64,000 nucleotides of DNA from Brenneria izadpanahii (GCF_017569925.1 NZ_CP050854.1:3534001-3598000); one strand, 5' to 3'; shown: positions 17,389 to 27,403, numbered from the stretch's first letter. A program made the numbers and translations. The notes: generated by a model from the letters alone, not told the origin.

Positions 17389-18231
17389 TTATTTCTGCGC
17401 TAACTTCTCTTGTAGCCAGAGCGGTTTTTGGAAGTCGCGAAAGATGTATTGAGGATCCTGTATCACCGCAGCGAACTCAGGAGATTCGATAACCGCGTGA
17501 ATATCGGCGACGAACGGCTTGTTCACATCGTCGCTGCGCACCGCCACCACGTTCTTGAGCTCTTCATCAAGCGTTTCCAGCGCGATGGCGTCCGAGAGCT
17601 TGAGACCCGAAGCGATGGCGAAGTTGCCGTTCACCAGCGAAGCGGCGGAGCTATCCAGCGTTCTTGGCAGTTGCGCCGCCTCTAGCGGTTTGAATACCAG
17701 CCCCCGCGGATTGCCGCCGATATCTCTTTCCGTGGCTTTCGTCGCATCGATATTCCCTTTCAGAGTGACGAGCCCCAGACTGGCCAGAAAACGAATGCCG
17801 CGCGCCAGATTGGTCGGATCGTTCGACAGCGTCACAACATCGCCTTGCTTAAGTTCATCCAGGCTTTTAATTTCCTTGGAATAAAGCCCTAACCCGGCGG
17901 TGGGAACATTAATTAACGGCGACAGTTTCAATCCCTTGTCGGCGGAAAATTTCTTCAGGTAAGGAAGGTGCTGAAATAAATTGACGTCAATACTGCCATT
18001 CGCCAGCGCCAAATTTGGCTGCACATAATCGCTGAATTCCGTGATCTTGACTTGATGACCTTTCTGCTCAAGTCCTGGCTTGATGGCGAATTTAATCATG
18101 TCGCTATATGGGCCGGGAGCCACGCCGAATACAATCGTCTGCGCCTGCGCTGAATGAGAATGCATAAAAATAGCGCCCGCCAATAAAGCCAGCATCAAAT
18201 ATAAATATCTGGAATACTTTCCTGAAATCAT
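17389..18231 (-). CDS. MetQ/NlpA-family ABC substrate-binding protein
   Basis: 280 aa. N-terminal hydrophobic signal (YLMLALLAGAIFMHSH, cleavage near AQA-QT); no lipobox Cys, so soluble periplasmic and not a lipoprotein like MetQ. Family motifs: VAPGPYSDMIKFAIKPGLEQKG, SIDVNLFQHLPYL, and VTLSNDPTNLARGIRFLASLG. It starts at the ATG at 18231; the frame extends to 18267. It heads the operon with ligase and oxidoreductase, but no MetN or MetI partner is in the window. The ligand may be an aromatic acid related to the downstream enzymes. Inference only. Confidence 0.85.
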   Translation of the reverse strand: MISGKYSRYLYLMLALLAGAIFMHSHSAQAQTIVFGVAPGPYSDMIKFAIKPGLEQKGHQVKITEFSDYVQPNLALANGSIDVNLFQHLPYLKKFSADKGLKLSPLINVPTAGLGLYSKEIKSLDELKQGDVVTLSNDPTNLARGIRFLASLGLVTLKGNIDATKATERDIGGNPRGLVFKPLEAAQLPRTLDSSAASLVNGNFAIASGLKLSDAIALETLDEELKNVVAVRSDDVNKPFVADIHAVIESPEFAAVIQDPQYIFRDFQKPLWLQEKLAQK

Positions 18232-18618
18232 CTGATTATTTCCCACATAAATTAAACCCACACCCAATTACTGAGTGCAAACTTGAAATAATACCGTCAA
18301 TAAAAACGCTACCAACAAAGGCCGACAAAAATAAATCAAATAATCGGATATCATTATATGGAAAGCAGGATTAAATACCTTAGTTACTCTCTTGTTAAAA
18401 AATATTATATTTTTTAGCTACGCGGGTTAACGCTATTTTCTTATCCGAATTTCTTGGTTTCTCCAAAATAAAAAATCATAAAATATAAAAGGTTATTCAG
18501 CGCTATCCTGCTCCGGCGGCTGACGGCGTTTAAGAAATAAACTCTCTGTTCCGTTGTATAAATTGATCAATGTCATATTTTTAATTGCGATTAACGCAAC
18601 TTAATTTAATTTTAATTG

Positions 18619-18657
18619 ATTATCCCGCATCAGCCATTGCTGACTGGCGGGAATAAT
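18619..18657 (-). terminator. Long hairpin downstream of the creatininase-family gene
   Basis: ATTATCCCGC and GCGGGAATAAT (one bulge) enclose a second stem CAGC-catt-GCTG. It lies about 108 nt past the stop of the creatininase-family gene and ahead of the MetQ-like operon. No run of T follows the stem on the minus strand. The remaining 18232-18764 region is A/T-rich with no gene; it should hold the promoter of the MetQ-like operon. Confidence 0.4.
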
Positions 18658-18764
18658 TAGCAATAAAAATACTAACCCGTCGCTGCTGCTGCTCTACCCT
18701 ATTTTTCATAGTGAAACTTCATTGTGAAATAGCGCCGTTCAGATTCTGAATAACTGTTTTTCAG

Positions 18765-19667
18765 TTAATAATCGACGTTAAAGCGCGGTTCTTCAGGACG
18801 GACTTTAACATCGACGCCCGGTACTTCCGCGGGCGCATAATGGGTTTCCAAATCCCGAATCAGCGCCAGATATCTATCCGCCGCTTTGCTCAATATCTTC
18901 CGCCCTTTTTCCGCGCTGGCGGTCAGGATATCTTCGGTTCTTCCCAGCCCGCCGAGGCTTTTATGGCCGGCGTCGGGAATGGGAATCCATGTAGCGATAT
19001 CCATCACGCCAAACGTTTCTGTTTCATCATGGGTGACGGAACGTTTTAGCAGATTACGCTCAAGAAGCGGTTTTAATTCATGGCCTTTGACGGTATCCAG
19101 CTTCACCAGATCGGGCCGGACGAATAGGATGTTGCTCGTTTCTTCTTCGCCGGCATGGTAAAAGGGCGTATTCAGCTCTTCGCGCAGCGTTTGCGCCGCC
19201 AGTTCCCAATAGGTGGCGCCGCCAATGAAGATCGGCTTGCCTTCTCTGCGCAGTTCGGTTGCGACCTCATGGGCGATGACCTGAAAATTTGGTTCTTGTC
19301 CATGCCCTTGAATAATAATAACTTTACGAAACCCGGTGGCCCACAGTCCGCGCACGATATCCTTAATCAACGCATGCATGGTCGCGTGGCCGATGGCCAG
19401 CGTTCCTGGGATCGGATCGCCATTGACGTCGTAATGGAACGTCGGCGAGGCGCCGGCCCTTATCGGCGTCGGCAGTAGCGCCGGCAGGCCCGTTTTGCGG
19501 CTTAACTCCGCCGCAATCCATTCGGCGGTAAACGTATCCGTTCCCAACGGTAAATGGGTTCCATGCGCTTCGGTCGTCGCCACCGGAAGAATAATGATCC
19601 CGCGAGTTTCGGCGCTTTCAATCGCCTGATCCAACGAAAGCTGATCAAAATGAATAGCATCCGCCAT
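18765..19667 (-). CDS. Creatininase-family amidohydrolase
   Basis: 300 aa, metal-dependent hydrolase family (creatinine amidohydrolase, MftE and relatives). Metal and catalytic motifs: VATTEAHGTHLPLGTDTF near residue 27 (Glu, His, Asp), IIIQGHGQEPNF near 120, and FYHAGEEETSNILF near 170 (His-Ala-Gly-Glu-Glu). Start at 19667 because AAGGGGGTGATTTT precedes it; the frame is open to 19703. It stands alone, about 530 nt upstream of the MetQ-like operon on the same strand, so it might be related to it. The substrate is unknown; many members do not act on creatinine. Confidence 0.82.
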   Translation of the reverse strand: MADAIHFDQLSLDQAIESAETRGIIILPVATTEAHGTHLPLGTDTFTAEWIAAELSRKTGLPALLPTPIRAGASPTFHYDVNGDPIPGTLAIGHATMHALIKDIVRGLWATGFRKVIIIQGHGQEPNFQVIAHEVATELRREGKPIFIGGATYWELAAQTLREELNTPFYHAGEEETSNILFVRPDLVKLDTVKGHELKPLLERNLLKRSVTHDETETFGVMDIATWIPIPDAGHKSLGGLGRTEDILTASAEKGRKILSKAADRYLALIRDLETHYAPAEVPGVDVKVRPEEPRFNVDY

Positions 19668-20190
19668 AAAATCACCCCCTTGGTTATATTTATTTAATCG
19701 CATCCGGCGATTGCGCCGAATTTATTATTAGCCCATTTGGGAAAACGTAATGACTATGCAGAAACATGCCCCAAAACATAAATAACAATCCTTCATGACG
19801 TAATGAGGAAATTAATTATTTATTTTAAAACAAGGAAAAAAACTTTAGATAACAACAAGTCATTTATAATACCCGGCGGCCATGATATTTTGTGACGCAA
19901 ACGTATAGTGATAATAAATTGATCGGCGTCATATTTTGGCGGCGCTATATTTTTAGCGAAACATGATGCAATCTTGCTGCGGATATAAAAGCCGACAAGG
20001 GAAGGAAATATATATTCCCATCATCTCAACCATAATAGATATCCCATTAGCCATCTTCTTATAAGAAAAAGAACGGCCGTTATGGCTGGCGGAAGCGGAA
20101 AGTCGGCGCTTGAACGGCCTGCGCCGGATGCCGGCCACAATCGCCAGTATTCTAAAATAACCATACATAAGTATTTATATTTACATAACA

Positions 20191-20218
20191 TAAAGTTTAT
20201 CGGGGACGCCGACGATAA
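20191..20218 (+). promoter_or_regulatory. Sigma-28 (FliA) type promoter of the chemoreceptor gene
   Basis: TAAAGTTT (20191-20198), 12 nt, then GACGATAA (20211-20218), against the known consensus TAAAGTTT-N11-GCCGATAA: full match at -35, 7 of 8 at -10, spacer one nt longer. It lies 45 nt before the ATG of the chemoreceptor. The rest of 19668-20190 is A/T-rich, apart from a G/C-rich patch at about 20080-20150, and shows no gene. Confidence 0.65.
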
Positions 20219-20263
20219 CTATGTGTCGTACGCTTCATATGGTTATTTTTTAAAGGAAAAAAA

Positions 20264-21955
20264 ATGTTTAATCGTATAAAAGTAGTTACTGGATTGATTG
20301 CGGTGCTGTCGCTATTCTACCTATCGCAATTAGTTTCCGGCGGGTTGTTCTTTAACGCTCTAACCAACAGTAAAGAATCTTTTAGCACCGCGCAGTTGGT
20401 TAATCAGCAAAAATCGGAATTGGACGCCGCCTGGTCGTTACTGCTGCAAACCCGCATTACCTTGAACCGGGCGGGCACACGAGCGGTGCTGGAACTCAAT
20501 GGTCAGGGAGCCAGGGCGGACTCCAGCGGCCTGCTCGCCTCGGCGAAAACCTCGCTGAATGACGCCAACCAACGTTTTCTCCGCTATGAAAAAACGGCCA
20601 GCGGCATCAAGCGGGATCCCATACTGGCCAGCGAGGTAAAAAAACACTATCTTGCCTACCACGATGCGCTTATCGAACTGATTCAATTCCTCTCAACCAA
20701 CGAAATCCAAAAATTTCTCGATCAGCCGACCCAGGGCTTCCAAAACAACCTTGAAAAAGCCTACCAAACTTACCAGAACGACATTACGCGGATCTATCAA
20801 CAGATAGACGATCAAAACGACCGCAACTATCGGCTATCGCTGTGGACGATGGGGGCGGCGATCGCGCTGATCACGCTGCTGTCGCTACTGGCGTGGTTCG
20901 GCAGCAAGCGCCTGCTGATCCGCCCGTTGGCCGACATTATTGGCTATATCCGCCATATCGCCACCGGCAACCTGTCCTACACGCTGAACGTGCGCGGCAA
21001 GAATGAGATGGGCGTTCTGGCGGATAACCTGCGCCACATGCAGGATGAACTGGTCAGGCTGGTGAGCGGAGTGCGCAGCGGCGCGGAATCCATCCTGACC
21101 GGCGCCACGGAAATCAGCGCGGGCAACAACGATCTCTCTTCCCGTACCGAGCAGCAGGCATCGGCGCTGGAAGAAACGGCGGCCAGCATGGAACAATTGA
21201 CCGCCACGGTGAAACAGAACGCGGAAAACGCCCGCCAGGCCAGCCAGTTGGCGCTGAGCGCATCGGAAAGCGCGCAGAAAGGCGGCGAAGTGGTGAATAA
21301 CGTGGTGTTGACCATGCGCAACATCACCGACAGTTCACAGAAAATCGCCGATATTATCAGCGTGATAGACGGTATCGCGTTTCAGACCAACATTCTGGCG
21401 CTGAACGCGGCGGTGGAAGCCGCGCGCGCCGGAGAACAGGGCCGGGGCTTCGCCGTAGTGGCGGGCGAAGTGCGCAATCTGGCGCAACGCAGCGCGCAGG
21501 CGGCCAAAGAGATCACCGCCCTGATTGACGACTCCGTCAGCCGCGTCAACGAAGGTTCTTCGCTGGTGGAAAATGCCGGGGCGACCATGGAGGAGATCGT
21601 CTCCGGCGTGACGCGCGTGACCGATATTATGGGCGAAATCGCCTCCGCTTCCGACGAGCAAAGCAAGGGCATAGCACAGGTAGGCGTGGCGGTGAGCGAG
21701 ATGGACAGCGTAACCCAGCAGAACGCCGCGCTGGTGGAAGAGTCGGCCACCGCCGCCATCGCGCTGGAAGAACAGGCGCGCGCGCTGAACCAGGCCGTTG
21801 CCGCTTTTCGTCTGTCCGCTACGCAGCAGGCCGACGTTCATCCGGCCACCGAAAGGCGTAAAACGGAAAGCGCGGCGCGGCTGGCGCATAAAACCAACGT
21901 CGCGCTCCCCCGGCCCAAATCCTCCGGCGGCGAAAGCAACTGGGAGACCTTTTAA
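20264..21955 (+). CDS. Methyl-accepting chemotaxis protein, Tsr/Tar-like
   Basis: 563 aa membrane chemoreceptor. TM1 about 10-30, periplasmic four-helix domain about 35-185, TM2 about 190-212, HAMP about 215-268, then the cytoplasmic signalling hairpin with the conserved tip FQTNILALNAAVEAARAGEQ. The C-terminus NWETF is the CheR/CheB tether pentapeptide. In the ligand domain RITLNRAGTR keeps the Arg, Asn, Arg and Arg positions that Tsr and Tar use to bind amino acids, so an alpha-amino-acid-like ligand is likely. RBS AAGGA before the ATG. It faces the sulfonate island convergently. Confidence 0.92.
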   Translation: MFNRIKVVTGLIAVLSLFYLSQLVSGGLFFNALTNSKESFSTAQLVNQQKSELDAAWSLLLQTRITLNRAGTRAVLELNGQGARADSSGLLASAKTSLNDANQRFLRYEKTASGIKRDPILASEVKKHYLAYHDALIELIQFLSTNEIQKFLDQPTQGFQNNLEKAYQTYQNDITRIYQQIDDQNDRNYRLSLWTMGAAIALITLLSLLAWFGSKRLLIRPLADIIGYIRHIATGNLSYTLNVRGKNEMGVLADNLRHMQDELVRLVSGVRSGAESILTGATEISAGNNDLSSRTEQQASALEETAASMEQLTATVKQNAENARQASQLALSASESAQKGGEVVNNVVLTMRNITDSSQKIADIISVIDGIAFQTNILALNAAVEAARAGEQGRGFAVVAGEVRNLAQRSAQAAKEITALIDDSVSRVNEGSSLVENAGATMEEIVSGVTRVTDIMGEIASASDEQSKGIAQVGVAVSEMDSVTQQNAALVEESATAAIALEEQARALNQAVAAFRLSATQQADVHPATERRKTESAARLAHKTNVALPRPKSSGGESNWETF

Positions 21956-22013
21956 AGCGGCGCTCCACCGCCCGCTATGGCGGGGTGAAGACTACTGACA
22001 AACCTTCAGACTC

Positions 22014-22205
22014 CAACCCCACCCCGCCCTCCCCTTCACAGGGGAGGGCGAAAACCGGCGCTTTTAATCGGCTATCTTCTCCCCTTCACCGGGGAGGGCG
22101 AAAACCGGCGCTTTTAATCGGCTATCTTCCCCCTTCACCGGGGAGGGAGAAAACCGGCATCCTCTCCTCCCCTGACAAGGGGGAGGCCGGGAGGGGGTAG
22201 TTAAT
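22014..22205. repeat. Intergenic palindromic repeat, copy 2, with internal tandem duplication
   Basis: Reverse orientation relative to copies 1, 3 and 4: starts CAACCCCACCCCGCCCTCCC and ends GGAGGCCGGGAGGGGGTAGT. Inside, a unit of about 50 nt (GGGGAGGGCGAAAACCGGCG, CTTTTAATCGGCTATCTTC, CCCTTCACC) occurs in two nearly identical full copies and a third partial one. It fills the convergent gap between the chemoreceptor and the glycyl-radical activase and may serve as a bidirectional terminator. Confidence 0.8.
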
Positions 22206-22289
22206 TTATCATCGCTCTACGCGGCGACGGCTTTACACAAATGCAAGAGAGCTGACGGGGCCGCCCTTTCGCGGCGAAGAGGCCCATCG

Positions 22290-23228
22290 CTACCCGCCTG
22301 ATACCCCATAACGCGTACCGCATCGCGCCTTCGCCCGGCGGATGATGTCGTTCGCTAGTTGGGGCGGCAGCCGCCGCTCCGCCGGGAAATAGTCCCGCCC
22401 CAGCAGACGGTATTTGTCGCTGCCTAAACGGTGGTAGGGCAAAATTTCATAGCTGACCCGCGCCAGCGGAAGGATAAAGTCGATAATCGGGTTAATGTCA
22501 TCCCACGCGGCGTTAAACCCTGGGATCAGCGGCGTGCGGACATGAATGGGCAAATCGGGAAACGCACGACGCAGACGCAATAAATTGGTCAGAATGCGGC
22601 GATTGCCGCGTTGGGTAAACCGGCGGTGCCGTGCGTCGTTCAGGCTCTTAACATCAAAGTAAACCGCATCGGCGTAGCCGGCGATCTCGCGCAGAACCGG
22701 CCAGTTGCCGTCGCCGCAGGTTTCCAGCAGCGTATCGATATTTCTTCGCTTTGCTTCCTGCAACAGCGCCAGCGCAAACGCCCCTTGCATCAAGGGTTCG
22801 CCGCCGCTCAGCGTCAACCCGCCGCCGGAGCGGCGATAAAAAACCGCGTCGGACTCCACGATATCCAGCACCTGCGCCACCGTCATCCGTTCGCCAAAAT
22901 GATGCAAAGCCCGCGTAGGGCAACTGGCGACGCATTGCAAACAGTGAGCGCAACGGCTGCGGTCAATGCTTATCTCTCCCGACGGCGCGTAGCCTAGCGC
23001 CGCCGTCCGGCATTGGGGCGCGCACAGCCCGCAGATCGCGCCGCCCAGACATTTGCCGACATCAACGGCGATTTCCGGCGTGCCCGTCTGGGATTCGGGG
23101 TTACTGCACCACGCGCAGCGCAGCGGGCAGCCTTTCAAAAACACCACCGTGCGGATCCCCTCCCCGTCATGCAGAGAGTAACGCTGAGTATTAAATACCC
23201 AGCCGGTAGGCTGTTCGGCGCAAAGCGA
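22290..23228 (-). CDS. islB: Glycyl-radical enzyme activating enzyme (radical SAM), partner of the sulfite-lyase
   Basis: 312 aa. Radical SAM cluster KGCPLRCAWCSNPES (CxxxCxxC) near residue 30, then a ferredoxin-like insert with two Cys sets, CLGGAICGLCAPQC and CAHCLQCVASCP, typical of activases of non-pyruvate glycyl-radical enzymes. SAM contact GGEPLMQG follows. It would abstract hydrogen from the glycine of the enzyme encoded 74 nt upstream. The frame is open to 23282 without a ribosome site; I prefer MSLCAEQPTG at 23228, but the start is uncertain. Named islB by pairing with the adjacent lyase. Confidence 0.82.
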   Translation of the reverse strand, partial: SLCAEQPTGWVFNTQRYSLHDGEGIRTVVFLKGCPLRCAWCSNPESQTGTPEIAVDVGKCLGGAICGLCAPQCRTAALGYAPSGEISIDRSRCAHCLQCVASCPTRALHHFGERMTVAQVLDIVESDAVFYRRSGGGLTLSGGEPLMQGAFALALLQEAKRRNIDTLLETCGDGNWPVLREIAGYADAVYFDVKSLNDARHRRFTQRGNRRILTNLLRLRRAFPDLPIHVRTPLIPGFNAAWDDINPIIDFILPLARVSYEILPYHRLGSDKYRLLGRDYFPAERRLPPQLANDIIRRAKARCGTRYGVSGG

Positions 23229-23302
23229 CATGGCGGGTTTACCGTAACCGCAGGCCGTAACTAACGGTCGGCAGCAGAGCATTCGTTAATAACGACATCG
23301 GT

Positions 23303-25783
23303 CTAAAACATTTCGTGCCCGGTGCGGGCGATCAGGTCATCCTGCAAATCCGGCGACAAATCGGTGAAATAGGCGCTGTAACCGGCGATGCGCACAATCA
23401 GCCCGCGGTAACGCTCAGGATCGGCCTTGGCCGCCAGCAGGGTTTCGCGGTTAATGACGTTAAACTGCACATGCCACAATTTCAGATCGCACCAGGCTCG
23501 GATCAAATCGCACAGTTTGCGCGTTCCCGTCTCCCCCGCGACAATCGACGGCGTGAATTTAATATTCAGCAATCGCGCCGCCCGTTCGCGGAACTGGTAG
23601 TTCTTGGTCTGATAATTCGACAGCAGCACCGCCGTCGGCCCTTTGCTATCGCATCCCTGAGAGGCCGATGAACCATCGGACAGCGGCATCCAGGCCTTAC
23701 GGCCGTTTGGCGTGGCATGCACCACTTTGCCGAACGGCACGTGGGAAGTGAAAGGCACCAGCCGAAGATCAAGATGCACGCCAAGCGTGCGCGAATAGTT
23801 GCGGGTGAATTCCAGGCACGCTTTATCCAGCGCTTTGCCGATGTCATCGGCATAGGGATCGTTGTTGCCGTATTTAGGGGCATTCATCAGCAGGGCGCGC
23901 AGCACCTGATGATGCTCAAAATTGTTTTCCAATGCCTCCAGCAGTTGAGACATTGAAACGCGCCGCTCTTCGTAAACCAGTTTTTTGATCGCCGCCAGCG
24001 AATCAATCACCGTGCCGTAGCCCATAAATTCGAAGTAGCCTAAATCAATCCCGCCTTCGATCGCCGGCTGATGGATATCTTTGCAGGCCGTCATGGCTAA
24101 ATCATGCAAGGCCGAGCCCAGCGGCCAGGCAAAATGCCTGGCCCGTAAATCGATGATGATCTTTTGCTGGATAAAGGCGTGGCGCAGAAAATTAAGATGC
24201 TGCCTGATATAGGCCTGCCAAAAATCCTCCCATGAGGCGAAATTCAGCGCATCGCCGGTTTCCAGGCCGAGCCGTTCTGAACCGTAGCGTTTCATCCGCC
24301 CGTTATAGAGCGTCATTTCCAGCGCCGCCGGGAAATTGATATAGGCGCAGGGGCTGGTATAGGTATCGCGGTTCGGCATCCGGCACTCGGCGCAGCCGGA
24401 AACCGCATAGTCATAGGCCTGGGGAAATTCGGCGCCTTTGGATAGCAGCAAGGGAACGACTTCTTCATCATTAATCAGTTTAGGGAAGCCGGTTCCCTCT
24501 TTAATCGTCTCCGCGATATCGTGAAGAAAACGCGCGGGCGTGCGGTTGTGAATACGCGCGGCCAAATCGGGATAATGCAACGGAAACTCGCGTTTGGAGC
24601 GTAAAAACAGGTGCGACAACGCGTTGGTGGCATCCATACCGTCCGGCGTCTGCCCGCCGATGGTCACCGCTTCCCAGTGCGCATAGCCTTCGTTAAACGC
24701 GCCGCCGGTCGGGGATATATAGAGATCGACAAACTGCGCCATGGCGACCCACACGCAGGATAACCACTCCAGCGCCTGTTGGTCATTCAAGACGCCCCGT
24801 TCGATATCCCGCTGATAATAAGGGAAAAGGTACTGGTCCATCCGGCCATTGGAAATAATGGTGCCGGTTTTCTGCTCCAGGCGGGAAAAGAGCTGGGTAA
24901 ACCACTGCGCCTGAAGGGCGTCACGGAAGTCCCGCGCCGGATGTTCCGGCACTCGCTCGCAGCGCTCGGCTATCTCCAGCAGTTCCTGCCGCCGCCGGGG
25001 ATTGCTTTCTTTCTCCGCCAGCTCTCCGGCAAGCCGCGCGTGACGCTTCGCCCACAGCACGATCGCATCGGCGGCGATGATAATCGCCTGTAAGAACGGC
25101 GCTTTCTCCACGTTATCAACCGGATTAAACGGGTCCAACTGCGCCAGCCGCTGCTCGGCGTCCTGGCGGATGCCTTTAAACCCACGCTGCAACACCTTTT
25201 CATAATCATGCACCCATTGAATGGAAGAGCGGAAAGAGGAGGTTTCATTGACGATAAAGCGGGAAGTCTGCCGGTCTTTGGGATCATAAGTCAGACGCAA
25301 CGTCTCTTCCGGCAATGCCTGGGACAGGCTCTCATGATAGGTTTTGCCTTGCCAGTAGGGGGAAATTTCCTCACGAATAATCGCGCTGTCCCGTTCATCA
25401 ATAGTAAACGGCGACTCCAGCCGGGAAGGAAGCTGGCTGATGGCCGCATCAAGAAAATCGCCGTCCAGTTCGGGATACAAAATGCCGTAACGCCCCGGCT
25501 TACCGGCCCGGCCGACGATTAACTGCTCATCGTCGATATAAACCGTGATGTTGCGCGCAATGTGATACATCGCCTTCGCCCAGCGCAGGATCAATAACTG
25601 CCCTTCCGTTGCGCGCATCGACTCGGTGAAATAGCGGGCGCGCTCAACGTCAATGCCGGGTTTCCCCTGCTGAATGTCGGCCAATATCTTATCTGTTCTG
25701 CGCTGTTGCCTGACCTGCGGAGCCGCGTTGGCTTGCAAAATACGCGATTCCTGCGGACTCAATACCGGTGCATCCTGACTCAT
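23303..25783 (-). CDS. islA: Glycyl-radical C-S lyase, probable isethionate sulfite-lyase
   Basis: 826 aa, size of IslA/HpsG-type enzymes. Catalytic Cys464 and Glu466 lie in [12 protein letters not shown]; the glycyl radical site is Gly801 in [10 protein letters not shown]. By eye, R185, Q189, R674 and F678 fall at a constant offset from residues I recall as lining the isethionate pocket of Desulfovibrio/Bilophila IslA; one recalled Phe is Val676 here. Expected reaction: isethionate to acetaldehyde plus sulfite, anaerobic, cytoplasmic. It follows ssuB by 37 nt with GGGGAG before the ATG, so importer and lyase share an operon. Alternative: a 2,3-dihydroxypropanesulfonate lyase (HpsG). The glycyl-radical family is certain, the sulfonate role likely. 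Confidence 0.78.
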   Translation of the reverse strand: MSQDAPVLSPQESRILQANAAPQVRQQRRTDKILADIQQGKPGIDVERARYFTESMRATEGQLLILRWAKAMYHIARNITVYIDDEQLIVGRAGKPGRYGILYPELDGDFLDAAISQLPSRLESPFTIDERDSAIIREEISPYWQGKTYHESLSQALPEETLRLTYDPKDRQTSRFIVNETSSFRSSIQWVHDYEKVLQRGFKGIRQDAEQRLAQLDPFNPVDNVEKAPFLQAIIIAADAIVLWAKRHARLAGELAEKESNPRRRQELLEIAERCERVPEHPARDFRDALQAQWFTQLFSRLEQKTGTIISNGRMDQYLFPYYQRDIERGVLNDQQALEWLSCVWVAMAQFVDLYISPTGGAFNEGYAHWEAVTIGGQTPDGMDATNALSHLFLRSKREFPLHYPDLAARIHNRTPARFLHDIAETIKEGTGFPKLINDEEVVPLLLSKGAEFPQAYDYAVSGCAECRMPNRDTYTSPCAYINFPAALEMTLYNGRMKRYGSERLGLETGDALNFASWEDFWQAYIRQHLNFLRHAFIQQKIIIDLRARHFAWPLGSALHDLAMTACKDIHQPAIEGGIDLGYFEFMGYGTVIDSLAAIKKLVYEERRVSMSQLLEALENNFEHHQVLRALLMNAPKYGNNDPYADDIGKALDKACLEFTRNYSRTLGVHLDLRLVPFTSHVPFGKVVHATPNGRKAWMPLSDGSSASQGCDSKGPTAVLLSNYQTKNYQFRERAARLLNIKFTPSIVAGETGTRKLCDLIRAWCDLKLWHVQFNVINRETLLAAKADPERYRGLIVRIAGYSAYFTDLSPDLQDDLIARTGHEMF

Positions 25784-25820
25784 TGCTCGCTCCCCGTTCT
25801 ACGCGCAGCCGCCGATGCGC

Positions 25821-26615
25821 TTATTCGTTAACCTGTTGGCGGCCTATCTCCGCAATCTCCCCGGAACGCGCCTCATGGCGGTTAAAAATATGTTCCAGCA
25901 CTTCCTGCTCCAGCGCCGCCAGGCGGGGCGATCCCCGCTTTCGCGGCCGCGGCAGATCGATAGTCAAATCCAGGCCGATGGTTCCCTGCTCGATCAGAAT
26001 CACCCGATCGGCGATACCGACCGCCTCGCTGACATCGTGCGTCACCAGCAAGACGGTAAAACCCAGCTCCAGCCATAAACGTTCGATAAGCTGCTGCATT
26101 TCAATGCGGGTCAGCGCATCCAATGCGCCAAGCGGTTCATCAAGCAGCAGCAGACGCGGGCGATGGATCAGCGCGCGGGCTAACGCCACGCGCTGTTTTT
26201 GCCCGCCGGATAACGCCGCCGGCCAGTCGTTTTCCCGCCCGGCAAGCCCCACCTCTTCCAGCGCCTCCCGCGCTTTGGCTTTCCAGTCCCCCGTCAGGCC
26301 GATGCCCACATTTTCAATCACTTTCTTCCAGGGAAGCAGTCTGGCATCCTGAAACATCAGCCGGATATCCTGACGAAATTGATGCAACGGCTGATTCCCC
26401 GACAGCAGTTGCCCGGCGTTGGGCTTTTCCAGACCGGCGAACAAACGCAGCAGGGTGCTTTTGCCGCAGCCGCTGCGTCCGACCACCGCGACAAACTGCC
26501 CGGCGGGGATCTGCAAATCCAGGCTATGCAATACCGAACGCTGATTAAAATGCTTATCAAGCCGCTGTGTGGCCAGCGAAATTCCCTGATTAACGGAATA
26601 GATACGGGCGCTCAT
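25821..26615 (-). CDS. ssuB: Alkanesulfonate ABC transporter ATP-binding protein
   Basis: 264 aa ATPase. Walker [12 protein letters not shown], signature [15 protein letters not shown], Walker [18 protein letters not shown]-loop [11 protein letters not shown]; the [21 protein letters not shown] stretch and the [17 protein letters not shown]-terminus follow E. coli SsuB closely. It overlaps the permease gene by 4 nt. In E. coli ssuB ends the operon ssuEADCB; here it is followed by the glycyl-radical lyase gene. Confidence 0.93.
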   Translation of the reverse strand: MSARIYSVNQGISLATQRLDKHFNQRSVLHSLDLQIPAGQFVAVVGRSGCGKSTLLRLFAGLEKPNAGQLLSGNQPLHQFRQDIRLMFQDARLLPWKKVIENVGIGLTGDWKAKAREALEEVGLAGRENDWPAALSGGQKQRVALARALIHRPRLLLLDEPLGALDALTRIEMQQLIERLWLELGFTVLLVTHDVSEAVGIADRVILIEQGTIGLDLTIDLPRPRKRGSPRLAALEQEVLEHIFNRHEARSGEIAEIGRQQVNE

Positions 26616-27403
26616 GCCTCACCTCCGGTTGATTGATAGGAAGGATGCCAACGCAGCCAGCTTCGCTCCAGCAGACGGGCGGCGATATCCGCCAGTTTGC
26701 CAAGCACGGCATACAGGATAATGGCCATCACCACGACATCGGTTTGCAGAAATTCACGGGCATTCATCGCCAAATAGCCGATGCCGGCGCTGGCGGAAAT
26801 GGTTTCCGCCACAATCAGCGTCAGCCACATCAGGCCAAGCGCAAAACGCACGCCGACCAAAATGGAAGGCAACGCGCCGGGAAGAATAACCTGGCGAAAC
26901 AGCGCAAAGCCGGATAGCCCGTAATTACGCGCCATTTCCACCAGCCCGGCATCGACATGACGCACCCCGTGGTAGGTATTCAGATAGATAGGAAAGAAGG
27001 TGCCCAGCGCCACCAGGAAAATCTTGGCTGATTCATCAATCCCGAACCACAGAATAACCAGCGGGATCAACGCCAGATGCGGAACGTTGCGCACCATCTG
27101 CACCGTACTATCGATCAGCAGCGCGCCGAAGCGCGATAGCCCGGTAATCAATCCCAGCAATAAACCGATGCTTCCGCCGATGCCGAAGCCAACCGCCGCC
27201 CGCCAACTGCTGATCGCCAGGTGTTGCCATAGTTCGCCGCTGTAGGCCAGCGTCCAACCCGCCTTAAGCACCGCGCCCGGCGCCGGCAGTATTCGGGTGG
27301 ACAGCCAACCGGCCGTCACCGCCCCTTGCCAGGCGATAATCAGCAGCGTCGGTATCAGCCAGGGGATCAACCGCGTCAGCGTCTGTTTAACTATGATATT
27401 CAT
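26612..27403 (-). CDS. ssuC: Alkanesulfonate ABC transporter permease
   Basis: 263 aa inner-membrane permease, very like E. coli Ssu[62 protein letters not shown] (EAA loop) and [19 protein letters not shown]. It moves aliphatic sulfonates across the inner membrane with SsuB and SsuA. The gene lies 48 nt after ssuA. The monooxygenase gene ssuD, which sits between ssuA and ssuC in E. coli, is absent. Confidence 0.93.
   Translation of the reverse strand: MNIIVKQTLTRLIPWLIPTLLIIAWQGAVTAGWLSTRILPAPGAVLKAGWTLAYSGELWQHLAISSWRAAVGFGIGGSIGLLLGLITGLSRFGALLIDSTVQMVRNVPHLALIPLVILWFGIDESAKIFLVALGTFFPIYLNTYHGVRHVDAGLVEMARNYGLSGFALFRQVILPGALPSILVGVRFALGLMWLTLIVAETISASAGIGYLAMNAREFLQTDVVVMAIILYAVLGKLADIAARLLERSWLRWHPSYQSTGGEA

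Noticed and set aside
20082-20279. 65-codon open frame before the chemoreceptor
   Set aside because: No ribosome site or recognisable domain, and it spans the sigma-28 promoter.
23303-25783. Pyruvate formate-lyase (pflB/pflD)
   Set aside because: There is a single catalytic Cys with the CxE arrangement, not the Cys-Cys pair of PFL, and the sulfonate importer context fits a C-S lyase.
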